Assembly: GCA_964559125.1 (NCBI GenBank)
Contig: CAZLGW010000001.1
Coordinates: 62,001 to 126,000 of the forward strand
DNA: 64,000 bases
Direction: 5' to 3'
Source of the DNA: Ravibacter sp964559125
Lineage (GTDB): Bacteria; Bacteroidota; Bacteroidia; Cytophagales; Spirosomataceae
Below the pieces are notes generated by a model, which saw nothing but the letters and a program-made list of their open reading frames with translations, was not told the DNA's origin and did not search any database. Position numbers and translations under genes: made by a program. Of this stretch, positions 17,567 through 26,059 are shown in pieces (the stretch's first letter is position 1; the number at the start of each line of letters is the position of its first letter).

Positions 17567-18274
17567 CTACAATTGCCTTGTGATAACATCGCGAAGCGTT
17601 TTTTCGCTGACCGCTCCGGTAGCCTGCCACACAATTTCGCCGTTTTTATAAAGATAGATCAGGGGCAGGTATTGGATGCCGAGATGTTCGGTAATAGTTT
17701 TATTAGCGTCTATATCAATCACTTTTACCAGGGCCCGTCCTGAAAATTCCGATTCTATTTTTTTAATCGCGGGATACATCGCTTTACAGGGAGCGCACCA
17801 TTTGGCAGTGAAGTCGACCAGCACAGGCATATCGCTTTTTATGATGGTTTCATATTCGTCTACAGGCATACCGACTACAGCTTTTTTAACCTCTTTGATC
17901 CCGTCGACAGGTCTTTTTTCTACTGTCCAACGCATATATCCGCCGTCCAGGTCATAAATCTGGGTAAAGCCGTTTGAAGCCAGGAGTTCTGCCGCCGCCG
18001 CACTTCGCGAGCCTGCCAGGCAATAGAGCATGAGGGGTTGCTCCTTGTTGAAGCCCTCCATCTGCTTAAGGAAATCTTCTTTCTTAAAATCCACATTCCT
18101 GGCGTTGGGGAGGTGGCCGGCGCTGAACTCTTCCCGGGTGCGGACGTCGATCACCTGTACGCTGGTGTCATTGTTGAGGCGGGCCAGGAAATCTTCTCCT
18201 CCGATCTTAGACTGGGCAAATAAAAAGGTTTGGCAAAGGAAAAAAACAGTGGCAATTCCAAGAAAGGATTTCAT
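17567..18274 (-). CDS. exported rhodanese-thioredoxin fusion protein
   Basis: 235 residues with a signal peptide (to about residue 21). An N-terminal rhodanese domain (about 25-125) has the active-site loop YCLAGSRS with Cys85. A C-terminal thioredoxin domain (about 135-235) has WCAPC (Cys160, Cys163) and the cis-proline in YLPLIYLY. The fusion links sulfur transfer with disulfide exchange outside the cytoplasm. It ends 70 bases before the GH31 gene and is divergent from enolase. Both active sites look intact. Physiological partner unknown. Confidence 0.9.
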   Translation of the reverse strand: MKSFLGIATVFFLCQTFLFAQSKIGGEDFLARLNNDTSVQVIDVRTREEFSAGHLPNARNVDFKKEDFLKQMEGFNKEQPLMLYCLAGSRSAAAAELLASNGFTQIYDLDGGYMRWTVEKRPVDGIKEVKKAVVGMPVDEYETIIKSDMPVLVDFTAKWCAPCKAMYPAIKKIESEFSGRALVKVIDIDANKTITEHLGIQYLPLIYLYKNGEIVWQATGAVSEKTLRDVITRQL

Positions 18275-18417
18275 GTTTTGAATGTTTAATTACTCGGACA
18301 GTAAATTTAGGCTAATAATCGTATACAAGCCTAGTTACGAACAGTTTTTTTGACTTATTTTGTGCTCTGAACAGGTCTTTTATATCATCATTCAAATATA
18401 ACTATTCAATCCAGCAA

Positions 18418-19689
18418 ATGAGTGTAATACAGTCAGTACATGCCAGGCAGATTTTGGATTCAAGAGGGAATCCCACAGTGGAAGTAGACGTGAGAACTGA
18501 AAATGGATTTGTCGGAAGAGCGGCAGTACCTTCAGGAGCGTCTACGGGCGTCCATGAGGCGGTAGAGCTTCGTGACGACGATCCGAAAACCTATGTGGGC
18601 AAAGGAGTATTGAAGGCTGTAGAGAATGTGAACGATATCATCTATCCCGAACTGATCGGGATCTCTGCTTTTGAGCAAAACGAGATAGACAAGATACTCC
18701 TTGAGCTGGACGGGACTCCGAATAAAAGCAAGCTGGGCGCCAACGCTATCCTGGGTGTTTCGCTGGCAGTAGCAAAAGCTGCTGCTTACGAGGCAGGACT
18801 GCCGTTATACAGGTATGTCGGCGGGACGAACGCCAATACGCTGCCGGTTCCGCTCATGAATATTCTGAACGGAGGCAGCCATGCGGATAACGCTATTGAT
18901 TTTCAGGAATTTATGATCGTTCCGGCTAAGGCTGATACCTTCTCCGAGTCGCTCAGAATGGGGGTTGAGGTGTTTCACACGCTGAAGAAAGTGCTTAAAA
19001 GCAAAGGCTATTCTACCAACGTCGGAGACGAGGGCGGCTTTGCACCCAATATCCAGTCGAATGAAGAGGCGATAGAAGTAGTCCTTCAGGCTATTGAAAA
19101 AGCAGGTTACAAACCCGGCGAGGAAATTTTTATCGCCCTGGATGCGGCCAGCTCTGAATTCTACGAAAACGGTATCTACCATTTCAAAAAGTCGGACGGG
19201 AAGAAGCTTTCATCGGCCGAATTGTCGACCTATTGGACGGAATGGGTAAATAAATATCCTATTGTTTCGATTGAAGACGGCTTTGCCGAGGACGACTGGG
19301 ATGGCTGGAAGCTGATCACAGATGCGATAGGGAAGAAAGTGCAGCTTGTGGGCGACGATCTTTTCGTGACCAACGTGAAGCGCCTTCAGCAGGGGATCGA
19401 AGCAGGCGTAGCTAACGCGGTGCTGGTGAAGGTAAACCAGATCGGATCGCTTACCGAAACGATCGATACCGTAAACCTGGCGAAGCGCAACAGCTACAAA
19501 AATATCATGTCGCACCGCTCGGGCGAAACGGAAGACGCTACTATCGCTGATCTTGCCGTAGCGCTCAATACCGGGCAGATCAAAACCGGTTCGGCGTCGC
19601 GTTCCGACAGAATGGCCAAATACAATCAGTTGCTCCGCATCGAGGAAGAGTTGGGAGATACGGCCTATTTCCCCGGCCTGAAGTTCTGA
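18418..19689 (+). CDS. eno: enolase
   Basis: 423 residues, full length. Enolase interconverts 2-phosphoglycerate and phosphoenolpyruvate in glycolysis. Seen: ARQILDSRGNPTVEVDV near the start, GASTGVHEAVELRD, the metal and catalytic residues in SIEDGFAEDDWDGW and LVGDDLFVTN, catalytic Lys in VLVKVNQIGS, and the signature SHRSGETEDATIADLAV. It is about 550 bases before gpmI, which encodes the preceding glycolytic step. Confidence 0.99.
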   Translation: MSVIQSVHARQILDSRGNPTVEVDVRTENGFVGRAAVPSGASTGVHEAVELRDDDPKTYVGKGVLKAVENVNDIIYPELIGISAFEQNEIDKILLELDGTPNKSKLGANAILGVSLAVAKAAAYEAGLPLYRYVGGTNANTLPVPLMNILNGGSHADNAIDFQEFMIVPAKADTFSESLRMGVEVFHTLKKVLKSKGYSTNVGDEGGFAPNIQSNEEAIEVVLQAIEKAGYKPGEEIFIALDAASSEFYENGIYHFKKSDGKKLSSAELSTYWTEWVNKYPIVSIEDGFAEDDWDGWKLITDAIGKKVQLVGDDLFVTNVKRLQQGIEAGVANAVLVKVNQIGSLTETIDTVNLAKRNSYKNIMSHRSGETEDATIADLAVALNTGQIKTGSASRSDRMAKYNQLLRIEEELGDTAYFPGLKF

Positions 19690-19712
19690 GGTATCACGCT
19701 GACTGACTAACC

Positions 19713-19806
19713 AGGCCGCAGATGCACAGATAGCAATGGAGATTTTTATGCCACAGATGCACAGATTTCTATTGCTGAAATTTATAGATATCTGTGCATC
19801 TGTGGC
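19713..19806. repeat. inverted CACAGATGCACAGAT-type intergenic repeat
   Basis: After enolase, a copy of GCAGATGCACAGAT (19717-19730) is followed by GCCACAGATGCACAGAT (19750-19766) and its exact reverse complement (19790-19806). The last two form a perfect 17-base inverted repeat with a 23-base loop. It may act as a terminator-like hairpin or be a dispersed repeat. Confidence 0.75.
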
Positions 19807-19861
19807 TATCTCATTTCAAATCGTTTACAGGTATAATCAGGCGGACTTTCGCTGACAGGCT

Positions 19862-20188
19862 ATGGATCTCATCTTAAACTGGTTGAAAGGGATTTTCAGC
19901 AACTTTTATAAAGGAACTTTTTTAGTTTGGCTGATCTGGGTAAGTTTTTTTGATAATAACAGTATACTGAACGGTATTTACAGCTCCAGGAAAAGAGCAA
20001 AGCTTGAGAGTGACACGCTTTATCTTCATCATAAGATACTGGAAGCGAGGAGAGACAGGGACGAGGTTTTCGGGAACGAAAAGATGCTGGAAAAATGGGC
20101 CCGGGAAAAGTACCGTATGAGCAGGCCCAATGAGGATGTTTACGTGATCGTTGACGAAAACAACCATTCGCTGGAGAGCGCCGAATAG
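19862..20188 (+). CDS. FtsB/DivIC-like septum formation initiator
   Basis: 108 residues. One N-terminal membrane helix (about 18-34, YKGTFLVWLIWVSFF), then a coiled-coil stretch (about 40-75, RKRAKLESDTLYLHHKILEA) and a short C-terminal domain with EKWAREKYRMSRPNEDVYVI, the pattern of FtsB/DivIC proteins. Members join FtsL and FtsQ at the division site. It lies between enolase and gpmI, all on the plus strand. Small size and helix-plus-coil layout support the call. Confidence 0.85.
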   Translation: MDLILNWLKGIFSNFYKGTFLVWLIWVSFFDNNSILNGIYSSRKRAKLESDTLYLHHKILEARRDRDEVFGNEKMLEKWAREKYRMSRPNEDVYVIVDENNHSLESAE

Positions 20189-20242
20189 CCTGCTGATACG
20201 GGGATTATTCCAGATGAGTTTGATAGTGTAGTTTATCTGATA

Positions 20243-21775
20243 ATGAACAGGAAAGTAATCTTAATGATTTTAGACGGGTGGGGGATAGCCCGGCCCGGCG
20301 AAGAAGGCCGGTCGGCCATTACGGCTGCCTCCACTCCCAATATGAACAGGCTGCTGGAGCAGTATCCGCACACCACTTTGCTTACCTCCGGGCTTGATGT
20401 GGGCCTGCCGGAAGGCCAGATGGGGAATTCGGAGGTAGGGCATACCAATCTCGGTGCAGGCCGCATTGTCTACCAGGACCTGGCAAAAATCAACAAAGCC
20501 GTAACAGAAGGGACCCTTGCACAGGAACCGGTTTTGTCCGAGGCTTTTAGCTATGCAGTGGCCAATAACCGGAGGGTGCATTTTATAGGCCTTGTGTCTG
20601 ACGGAGGGGTACATTCGCATATAGATCATCTGAAAGGTCTCCTGACTATAGCGTACAACGCGAAGCTGAATGACGTCTACGTCCATGCTTTTACCGACGG
20701 ACGAGACTGCGATCCGAAGAGTGGCGCCGGTTTCCTGTCCGATCTCAGGCAGCATATGAAGTCCACTACCGGGCAGATAGCCTCCGTAACCGGGCGTTAC
20801 TATGCCATGGACCGCGACAAACGCTGGGAGCGCGTTAAACTGGCTTACGATGCGATGGTATTCGGCGAGGGTAAGAAGGTATATGCCGATAAGCTGATAG
20901 AGGCTGTTGAAGAGTCTTACAGCGAGAATGTGACGGATGAGTTTATCAAGCCGATCGTGCTGACGAAGGAAGACGGGCAGCCGGTAGCACTCATTGAAGA
21001 GGGCGATGTGGTGGTCTGCTTTAATTTCCGCACCGACCGTGGACGGGAGATCACCGAAGTGCTTACCCAGGCCGATTTCCCCGACTACAACATGTCGAAG
21101 CTTAACCTCTACTACATCACGCTTACCAACTATGACGATACTTTTGAGAATGTCCGCGTGATTTTCGATAAGGATAACCTCGTCAATACGCTGGGAGAAG
21201 TGATTTCGAAAGCCGGCAAAAAACAGATCAGGATCGCGGAAACAGAAAAGTATCCTCACGTTACTTTTTTCTTTTCAGGCGGCAGGGAAAATCCGTTCGA
21301 AGGAGAATCGAGGCTTTTGTGCCCTTCTCCCAAAGTGGCTACTTACGATCTGAAACCTGAAATGTCGGCTTTTGATATACGGGACAAGATCGTTCCGGAA
21401 CTGGAAAACGAGACCCCCGATTTTGTCTGTCTTAATTTTGCCAATACGGATATGGTCGGGCATACAGGAGTTTTCGGTGCGGCTGTGAAGGCTGCGGAAG
21501 CGGTAGACAGCTGCGTAGGAACCATTGTGGATACCGCCCTGGCTCATGGTTACATTTCCCTTATCCTGGCCGATCACGGAAACTCCGATTATATGATCAA
21601 CGACGATGGCAGCCCTAATACGCAGCATTCCCTGAATCCGGTACCGCTGATTGTTGTAGATCCGCAGTTTAACGGGACGCTCAGGCCTGGCAAGCTCGCC
21701 AACGTAGCCCCTACCATATTGAAGTTGATGGGTATTGAGAAGCCTTTGGAAATGAATGAAGAGAGCCTTTTGTAA
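20243..21775 (+). CDS. gpmI: 2,3-bisphosphoglycerate-independent phosphoglycerate mutase
   Basis: 510 residues, full length. It converts 3-phosphoglycerate to 2-phosphoglycerate with two metal ions (Mn in the family). Seen: metal-binding ILMILDGWG at the start, the phosphorylated serine in GQMGNSEVGH (Ser63), GVHSHIDHL, AFTDGRDCDP, and the C-terminal metal ligands in NFANTDMVGHTG and LADHGNSD. The last 20 bases overlap the next gene, which implies coupled translation. Confidence 0.98.
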   Translation: MNRKVILMILDGWGIARPGEEGRSAITAASTPNMNRLLEQYPHTTLLTSGLDVGLPEGQMGNSEVGHTNLGAGRIVYQDLAKINKAVTEGTLAQEPVLSEAFSYAVANNRRVHFIGLVSDGGVHSHIDHLKGLLTIAYNAKLNDVYVHAFTDGRDCDPKSGAGFLSDLRQHMKSTTGQIASVTGRYYAMDRDKRWERVKLAYDAMVFGEGKKVYADKLIEAVEESYSENVTDEFIKPIVLTKEDGQPVALIEEGDVVVCFNFRTDRGREITEVLTQADFPDYNMSKLNLYYITLTNYDDTFENVRVIFDKDNLVNTLGEVISKAGKKQIRIAETEKYPHVTFFFSGGRENPFEGESRLLCPSPKVATYDLKPEMSAFDIRDKIVPELENETPDFVCLNFANTDMVGHTGVFGAAVKAAEAVDSCVGTIVDTALAHGYISLILADHGNSDYMINDDGSPNTQHSLNPVPLIVVDPQFNGTLRPGKLANVAPTILKLMGIEKPLEMNEESLL

Positions 21776-22352
21776 TTTGAGGCGCGTGCCGGTCATAGCG
21801 GTGCTTGGGTGCTTGATTCCCGCTCTGCCGGGATGCGATGTGACCGGAGGTGCTGCCTCCTCATCCGGCCCGGGTTATTTCGACCTGGAAGCGCTTGTCG
21901 AAGACCAGATAACGCTTCTTTCGACAGAGAAACCCGAGGTGGAGAAATACCTTGTATTTGACGGGCAGCGGGATACGGTGGTTACACGCGAGATAAACTG
22001 GAAAGATGATCTTGCCTTCTTTTTCCAGGCAGGGATCAACAGACCGGCGCTTGAAGGTATTTATGCTGTTACAAGGCCGGACAGCCTTACCGAGTTATAC
22101 CAACTGACCAAAGACGGTGCGTTTCAGGTGAGAGCATTAAAGGTAAAATATTCGGCTGATACCGGAGAAGTGAGAGAAGTAGAGGTAGATTCCGCGGTGG
22201 AGGGCCTTCTCTTCGATACACAGCGGGTACTTAAGCTAAAGCTGAACGGAGAGAAAGGGAATAACAGGTTGATTTCCTATGAAATAAAGGGAGGGCAGCA
22301 GCTGAAATTGGGGAAGAAGAAAAGTTTCGAAATAACAGGCCTCGTCAGGTAA
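21756..22352 (+). CDS. lipoprotein of unknown function
   Basis: 198 residues. Basic start, hydrophobic core and a lipobox ALPGC (Cys27) mark a lipoprotein. No known domain recognised. The mature part is a predicted alternating-strand protein with FDLEALVEDQITLLSTEKPEVEK, then KYLVFDGQRDTVVTREINWKDDL. It begins inside gpmI (20-base overlap) in another frame; the lipobox and sensible length argue that this is real. It is followed 41 bases later by galU. Confidence 0.75.
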   Translation: MKRAFCNLRRVPVIAVLGCLIPALPGCDVTGGAASSSGPGYFDLEALVEDQITLLSTEKPEVEKYLVFDGQRDTVVTREINWKDDLAFFFQAGINRPALEGIYAVTRPDSLTELYQLTKDGAFQVRALKVKYSADTGEVREVEVDSAVEGLLFDTQRVLKLKLNGEKGNNRLISYEIKGGQQLKLGKKKSFEITGLVR

Positions 22353-22393
22353 TGTGCGGGGCAATTTTTTTATCAATTACTATCTGATTACAT

Positions 22394-23263
22394 ATGATTA
22401 TCCGTAAAGCGGTTATACCGGCAGCAGGACTTGGGACCAGGTTTCTCCCTGCAACCAAAAGTATGCCTAAGGAAATGCTTCCTATTATCGATATTCCCAC
22501 CATACAATACGTTGTACAGGAAGCGGTAGATTCGGGAATAGACGACATACTTATTATTTCAGGAAAAGGCAAGAGGGCTATAGAAGATCATTTCGACCGG
22601 AACTTCGAGCTGGAAGCCCGACTGGAAGAGAAGGAAGACCAGGCATGGTTCACTGAGATGCGGCGTTTGTCTGATATGGCCAATGTGCATTTTGTCAGGC
22701 AGAAGGAGGCCAATGGTCTTGGAGATGCTATTTACTATGCAAGGCACCATGTGGGTGACGAGCCTTTCGCCGTACTGCTGGGAGATACTATTATGGATTC
22801 GGTGATCCCTGTTACGCGTCAGCTTGTAGATACCTATGAGCAATATGGCGGCTCGGTAATCGGGGTGGAAAGCGTGCCGCATGATAAAGTAAACCGCTAC
22901 GGGATTGTCGGCGGTACACCCCTGAGTGATTCTATTCTTCAACTGGATACGCTTGTAGAGAAGCCGGCAGTCGACAAAGCTCCTTCGGATCTTGCTATTG
23001 CGGGGCGGTATATCCTGTCGCCTGAGATTTTTGAAGCGATAGAGAAGACCCCGAAAGGCAAGAACAATGAGATTCAGCTGACCGATTCGATGCTTCTGCT
23101 TTTAAAGAGAGAGAATTTTTACGCCCACGTGATAGAAGGGAAACGGCATGATATCGGGAATAAGCTTGATTTCCTCAAGACAACGGTAGAGTTTGCTTTG
23201 AAGAGGAAGGAGTTTGCTGAGCCGTTCCGGAAGTTTTTGGTCGAGATACTGGGGAGAGAGTAA
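22394..23263 (+). CDS. galU: UTP--glucose-1-phosphate uridylyltransferase
   Basis: 289 residues, normal length. It makes UDP-glucose from UTP and glucose 1-phosphate, feeding polysaccharide and nucleotide-sugar synthesis. Seen: nucleotide-binding PAAGLGTRFLPATKSMPKEM (about 9-28), IISGKGKRAIEDHFD, PFAVLLGDTI with the metal-binding Asp, the VEKP loop and IQLTDSM. Fourth of a plus-strand run after gpmI and the lipoprotein. Confidence 0.97.
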   Translation: MIIRKAVIPAAGLGTRFLPATKSMPKEMLPIIDIPTIQYVVQEAVDSGIDDILIISGKGKRAIEDHFDRNFELEARLEEKEDQAWFTEMRRLSDMANVHFVRQKEANGLGDAIYYARHHVGDEPFAVLLGDTIMDSVIPVTRQLVDTYEQYGGSVIGVESVPHDKVNRYGIVGGTPLSDSILQLDTLVEKPAVDKAPSDLAIAGRYILSPEIFEAIEKTPKGKNNEIQLTDSMLLLLKRENFYAHVIEGKRHDIGNKLDFLKTTVEFALKRKEFAEPFRKFLVEILGRE

Positions 23264-23357
23264 GGTCTGCTACGGTTTTCTGGTTATCCTGCTGCCTGTG
23301 CTGGTCCCGGAGAGAGGGCTGGCGCAGGCAGTTCTGTTATGAGATTTCGGTAGTGTC

Positions 23358-23375
23358 GCCCCTGCGGGGCTTTGT
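23358..23375 (+). terminator. short GC hairpin followed by TTTGT, possible galU terminator
   Basis: A 5-base perfect stem GCCCC / GGGGC with a 3-base loop (23358-23370) runs into TTTGT. It lies 95 bases after galU. The stem is short, and the surrounding sequence looks like a dispersed repeat, so the terminator role is tentative. Confidence 0.35.
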
Positions 23376-23396
23376 AGGAAAAATGAATGGTTTTGC

Positions 23397-23424
23397 TTGA
23401 CAAATGAACAGTGTTTATTATATT
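23397..23424 (+). promoter_or_regulatory. possible promoter of the TetR/RND operon
   Basis: TTGACA (23397-23402), 16 bases, then TATATT (23419-23424), 25 bases before the tetR start codon. This resembles a general sigma-70 promoter more than the usual Bacteroidota class, so it is a weak call. Confidence 0.3.
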
Positions 23425-23448
23425 TACATCGAAAATTGACTGATTGAT

Positions 23449-24066
23449 ATGGGAATATCTGAAAGGAAGGAGAGAGAGCGTGAAGATATGCAGCGGCAGA
23501 TACTGAATGCTGCGAGGGCATTGTTTTTAGAGAATGGGTTCGAGAAAACGAGTATACGGGCGATAGCCGATGTTATCGAATATAGCCCGGCCACGATCTA
23601 CCTTTACTTCAAAGATAAGAACGAGATTTTCTACGAGCTTCACGAACAGGCTTTTCTGGCTATGCAGGAAGAGTTTAAGGGTATTTTTGTAATACAGGAC
23701 CCTTTTGCTCAGTTGGTTGAACTGGGGCACCTGTATACAAAATGGGCAGTAGAAAATCCGGGGTTGTATGATCTCTGTTTCCTGATGGAGGCCCCGATGG
23801 AAGCGCTGGCCTGCCGGCAGGAGAAATGGAAGGAAGGCAAAGGAGCATTTGACCTTTTGAAGAGCATTATTCAGAGATGTGTCGAAGCAGGGTATTTTAA
23901 AGCTCATGATCTGGAGACGGCGGCTCTCACCGTGTGGAGCTATATTCACGGATTGGTGACAATCTATCTGAAAAAACGTATGGATGTATTTGAAGACGAG
24001 CGCGATATGGAACGTATCCAGGAGTCCTATGCGCTGTTTGTCAGAATGCTCCGTGACGGACTTTAG
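23449..24066 (+). CDS. TetR/AcrR-family transcriptional regulator
   Basis: 205 residues. N-terminal helix-turn-helix at about 30-65 (TSIRAIADVIEYSPATIYLY, followed by FKDKNEIFYEL). The C-terminal ligand domain includes LYDLCFLMEAPMEAL and WSYIHGLVTIYLKKR. It precedes the DUF4260, tolC, fusion protein and RND pump genes on the same strand, so it most likely represses that export operon until a toxic ligand binds. No obvious palindromic operator was found in the short upstream gap. Confidence 0.93.
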   Translation: MGISERKEREREDMQRQILNAARALFLENGFEKTSIRAIADVIEYSPATIYLYFKDKNEIFYELHEQAFLAMQEEFKGIFVIQDPFAQLVELGHLYTKWAVENPGLYDLCFLMEAPMEALACRQEKWKEGKGAFDLLKSIIQRCVEAGYFKAHDLETAALTVWSYIHGLVTIYLKKRMDVFEDERDMERIQESYALFVRMLRDGL

Positions 24067-24116
24067 ACGTGCCATTAGTTGTCAGAGATCAGCTTACAAG
24101 CTGTCGATGAACTCGC

Positions 24117-24154
24117 ATTGTCTTATCGTCTCATCGTCATATCGCCTCATTAAT
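24117..24154. repeat. CTCATCG-type short periodic repeat
   Basis: Between tetR and the DUF4260 gene, near-8-base periodic sequence (TCTTATCG, TCTCATCG, TCATATCG, CCTCATTA). Its reverse complement reads AATGAGGCGAT and matches the start of the repeat at 58314-58340. Confidence 0.5.
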
Positions 24155-24169
24155 TTTTACACAAATGAA

Positions 24170-24520
24170 ATGAAAAATACTCTGAAACTCGAAGAAGCAG
24201 CCTTGTGGGCAATATCGATAGTCGTTTTTGCCCGGCTGGATTTTGAATGGTGGTGGTACCCGCTTCTTTTGCTTGTGCCTGATATCAGTATGGCCGGTTA
24301 TCTTGCAGGGCCGCGTATCGGGGCTGCTGTCTATAATTTCTGGCATCACAGGGCTGTTGCGGCGATTGTATTCTTTGCGGGCTACATGTATGACGTGCAG
24401 TGGCTTATGCTTGCAGGTTGTATTCTTTTCGGGCATATCGCCATGGATCGCCTCTTCGGATATGGCCTTAAACTGCCTTCAGGTTTCCAGGATACACATT
24501 TGGGTAAAATCGGGAAATGA
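24170..24520 (+). CDS. DUF4260 integral membrane protein
   Basis: 117 residues from the ATG at 24170; longer in-frame starts upstream run through repeat sequence. Three or four membrane segments: ALWAISIVVFARL, WYPLLLLVPDISMAGYL, AVAAIVFFAGYMYDV and WLMLAGCILFGHIAMDRLFG. The family signature with His/Asp-rich ends (FGHIAMDR, GFQDTHLG) fits DUF4260, of unknown function. It sits between tetR and tolC, so it belongs to an export-linked region. A role in the pump is inference only. Confidence 0.8.
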   Translation: MKNTLKLEEAALWAISIVVFARLDFEWWWYPLLLLVPDISMAGYLAGPRIGAAVYNFWHHRAVAAIVFFAGYMYDVQWLMLAGCILFGHIAMDRLFGYGLKLPSGFQDTHLGKIGK

Positions 24521-24582
24521 CTCTCATAGTTGTCGGCCGGCAGATAGCGGCTGTACGATAACACTGTTCATATAATAAACGT

Positions 24583-25980
24583 ATGATAGCCAGGTGTACA
24601 CTTATCGTTTTAATGATCCTGCTGAATCTGCATAGCCTGCCGGCGCAGGAGAACAGCAGCAGTTCGGCTATTCTCGACAGGTATATAGAAGAAGGCCTCG
24701 CTGGTAATCTGCTTCTGAAACAGGAGAAGCTTGAAGTCAGCAAAGCGCTTCAGTCGCTGAGGCAGGCAAGGGCCCTCTTTTATCCCCAGGTCACTTTTTC
24801 TCCTACCTATTCGGTAGCATTCGGCGGGCGCCGCCTGGCCTTCCCGGTTGGAGATATGCTCAATCCTGCTTATACCGCTTTAAATGAGCTGACCGGATCC
24901 GACCGGTTTCCGACGGATATACAGAATGTGAACGAATTGCTGGCCCCCCACAATTTTCATGATACCAAGGTGTCCTTTCAGTATTCGCTGTATAATCCCG
25001 AAATAAAATACAACTACCTGATACAGAACAGTCTTTTGTCGGCTGCGGAAGCAAGATTTGATGTAGTAGCCGCTGAGATCAGGTATGCCGTTGCAGAAGC
25101 CTACTACGGTTATCTCAAAGCACTGAAAATACAGGAGATCTACAAGGCGTCGCGTGCGACGCTGGTAGAGCTGGTGAGGCTGAATTCGAGGCTTGCCGAC
25201 AACAACGTCGTAACGAAGGATGCGGTTCTTTCGGCAGAATATGAGCTTAGTTCGGCAGACCGGGAGGGAGTAGAGGCGGAAAAGAACGTGAGTATTGCAA
25301 AAGCTTATTTCAATTTCCTGCTCAACCGGGATTTGGAGGAGGAGATCGCGGCCGATACACTGGTCGGAAAATCGCCTTTTACCCTGTCGGGACAAAGCGA
25401 TCTTCAGCAGCTTATCAGCCTTTCCCTGACCGGCAGACCGGAGCTGAAGCAGCTGGATTATTCCCTCCTGGCGGCAAAGCAGGGACGTCAGCTGCAGGAA
25501 AAAGCAGCCGCTCTACCTTCCCTGTTTATCGGGGGGAATGCCGGGTTCCAGGGATATGGATACCGTTTTAAAGACCAGGAATACCTGGTGGCGCAGTTGG
25601 GCCTCCGCTGGGATTTGTTTAAAGGCTATGAAAAAAAGGCCAGGATCTCGCAGGCGCACATACAGGAAGATATGCTCAGGATCAGGCAGACCGAGGCAAG
25701 CCGCCGGATCATGCTCGAGGTGACCCAGGCTTATTATGCGCTGAGGGCCTCTGAAGAGGGATTAAAGATGGCCGGCGCTTCGGCCGAAAAAGCACGGGCT
25801 TATTATGTCGTAGTAGACAGCCGGTACCGAAACCAGAACGTGTTGCTCCTGGAGTATATCAAGGCAGCTAACGACTGGCAGGCGGCCAGGGTACAGCAGG
25901 TTCTGGCGCGGTATGAATTCCTTACCCGGCAGGCTCACCTGGAGCGGGTAACCGGCCTGAGTAAAAGCCTTTCGCCCTGA
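24583..25980 (+). CDS. TolC-family outer membrane efflux protein
   Basis: 465 residues with a signal peptide ending near LPAQENS. Two OEP repeats of long alternating helices and strands, e.g. LLKQEKLEVSKALQSLRQA in the first half and LLAAKQGRQLQEKAAALPS in the second, where TolC proteins form an outer membrane barrel and periplasmic tunnel. It precedes the fusion protein by 79 bases and completes a tripartite exporter with the genes after it. Confidence 0.94.
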   Translation: MIARCTLIVLMILLNLHSLPAQENSSSSAILDRYIEEGLAGNLLLKQEKLEVSKALQSLRQARALFYPQVTFSPTYSVAFGGRRLAFPVGDMLNPAYTALNELTGSDRFPTDIQNVNELLAPHNFHDTKVSFQYSLYNPEIKYNYLIQNSLLSAAEARFDVVAAEIRYAVAEAYYGYLKALKIQEIYKASRATLVELVRLNSRLADNNVVTKDAVLSAEYELSSADREGVEAEKNVSIAKAYFNFLLNRDLEEEIAADTLVGKSPFTLSGQSDLQQLISLSLTGRPELKQLDYSLLAAKQGRQLQEKAAALPSLFIGGNAGFQGYGYRFKDQEYLVAQLGLRWDLFKGYEKKARISQAHIQEDMLRIRQTEASRRIMLEVTQAYYALRASEEGLKMAGASAEKARAYYVVVDSRYRNQNVLLLEYIKAANDWQAARVQQVLARYEFLTRQAHLERVTGLSKSLSP

Positions 25981-26059
25981 AAATGCCGCAAAGTTTTTTC
26001 CCGGGAATGGGCCGGGTTATTATGATCAGATATCTATTCACCAGTCAACTGAAGATATT

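Noticed and set aside
20270..21259. Minus-strand open frame of 329 codons inside gpmI
   Set aside because: Antisense shadow of a complete GpmI with all catalytic motifs on the plus strand.
23984..24169. Longer N-terminus for the DUF4260 protein
   Set aside because: It would overlap the tetR gene and read through repeat sequence; the ATG at 24170 gives a typical membrane protein start.
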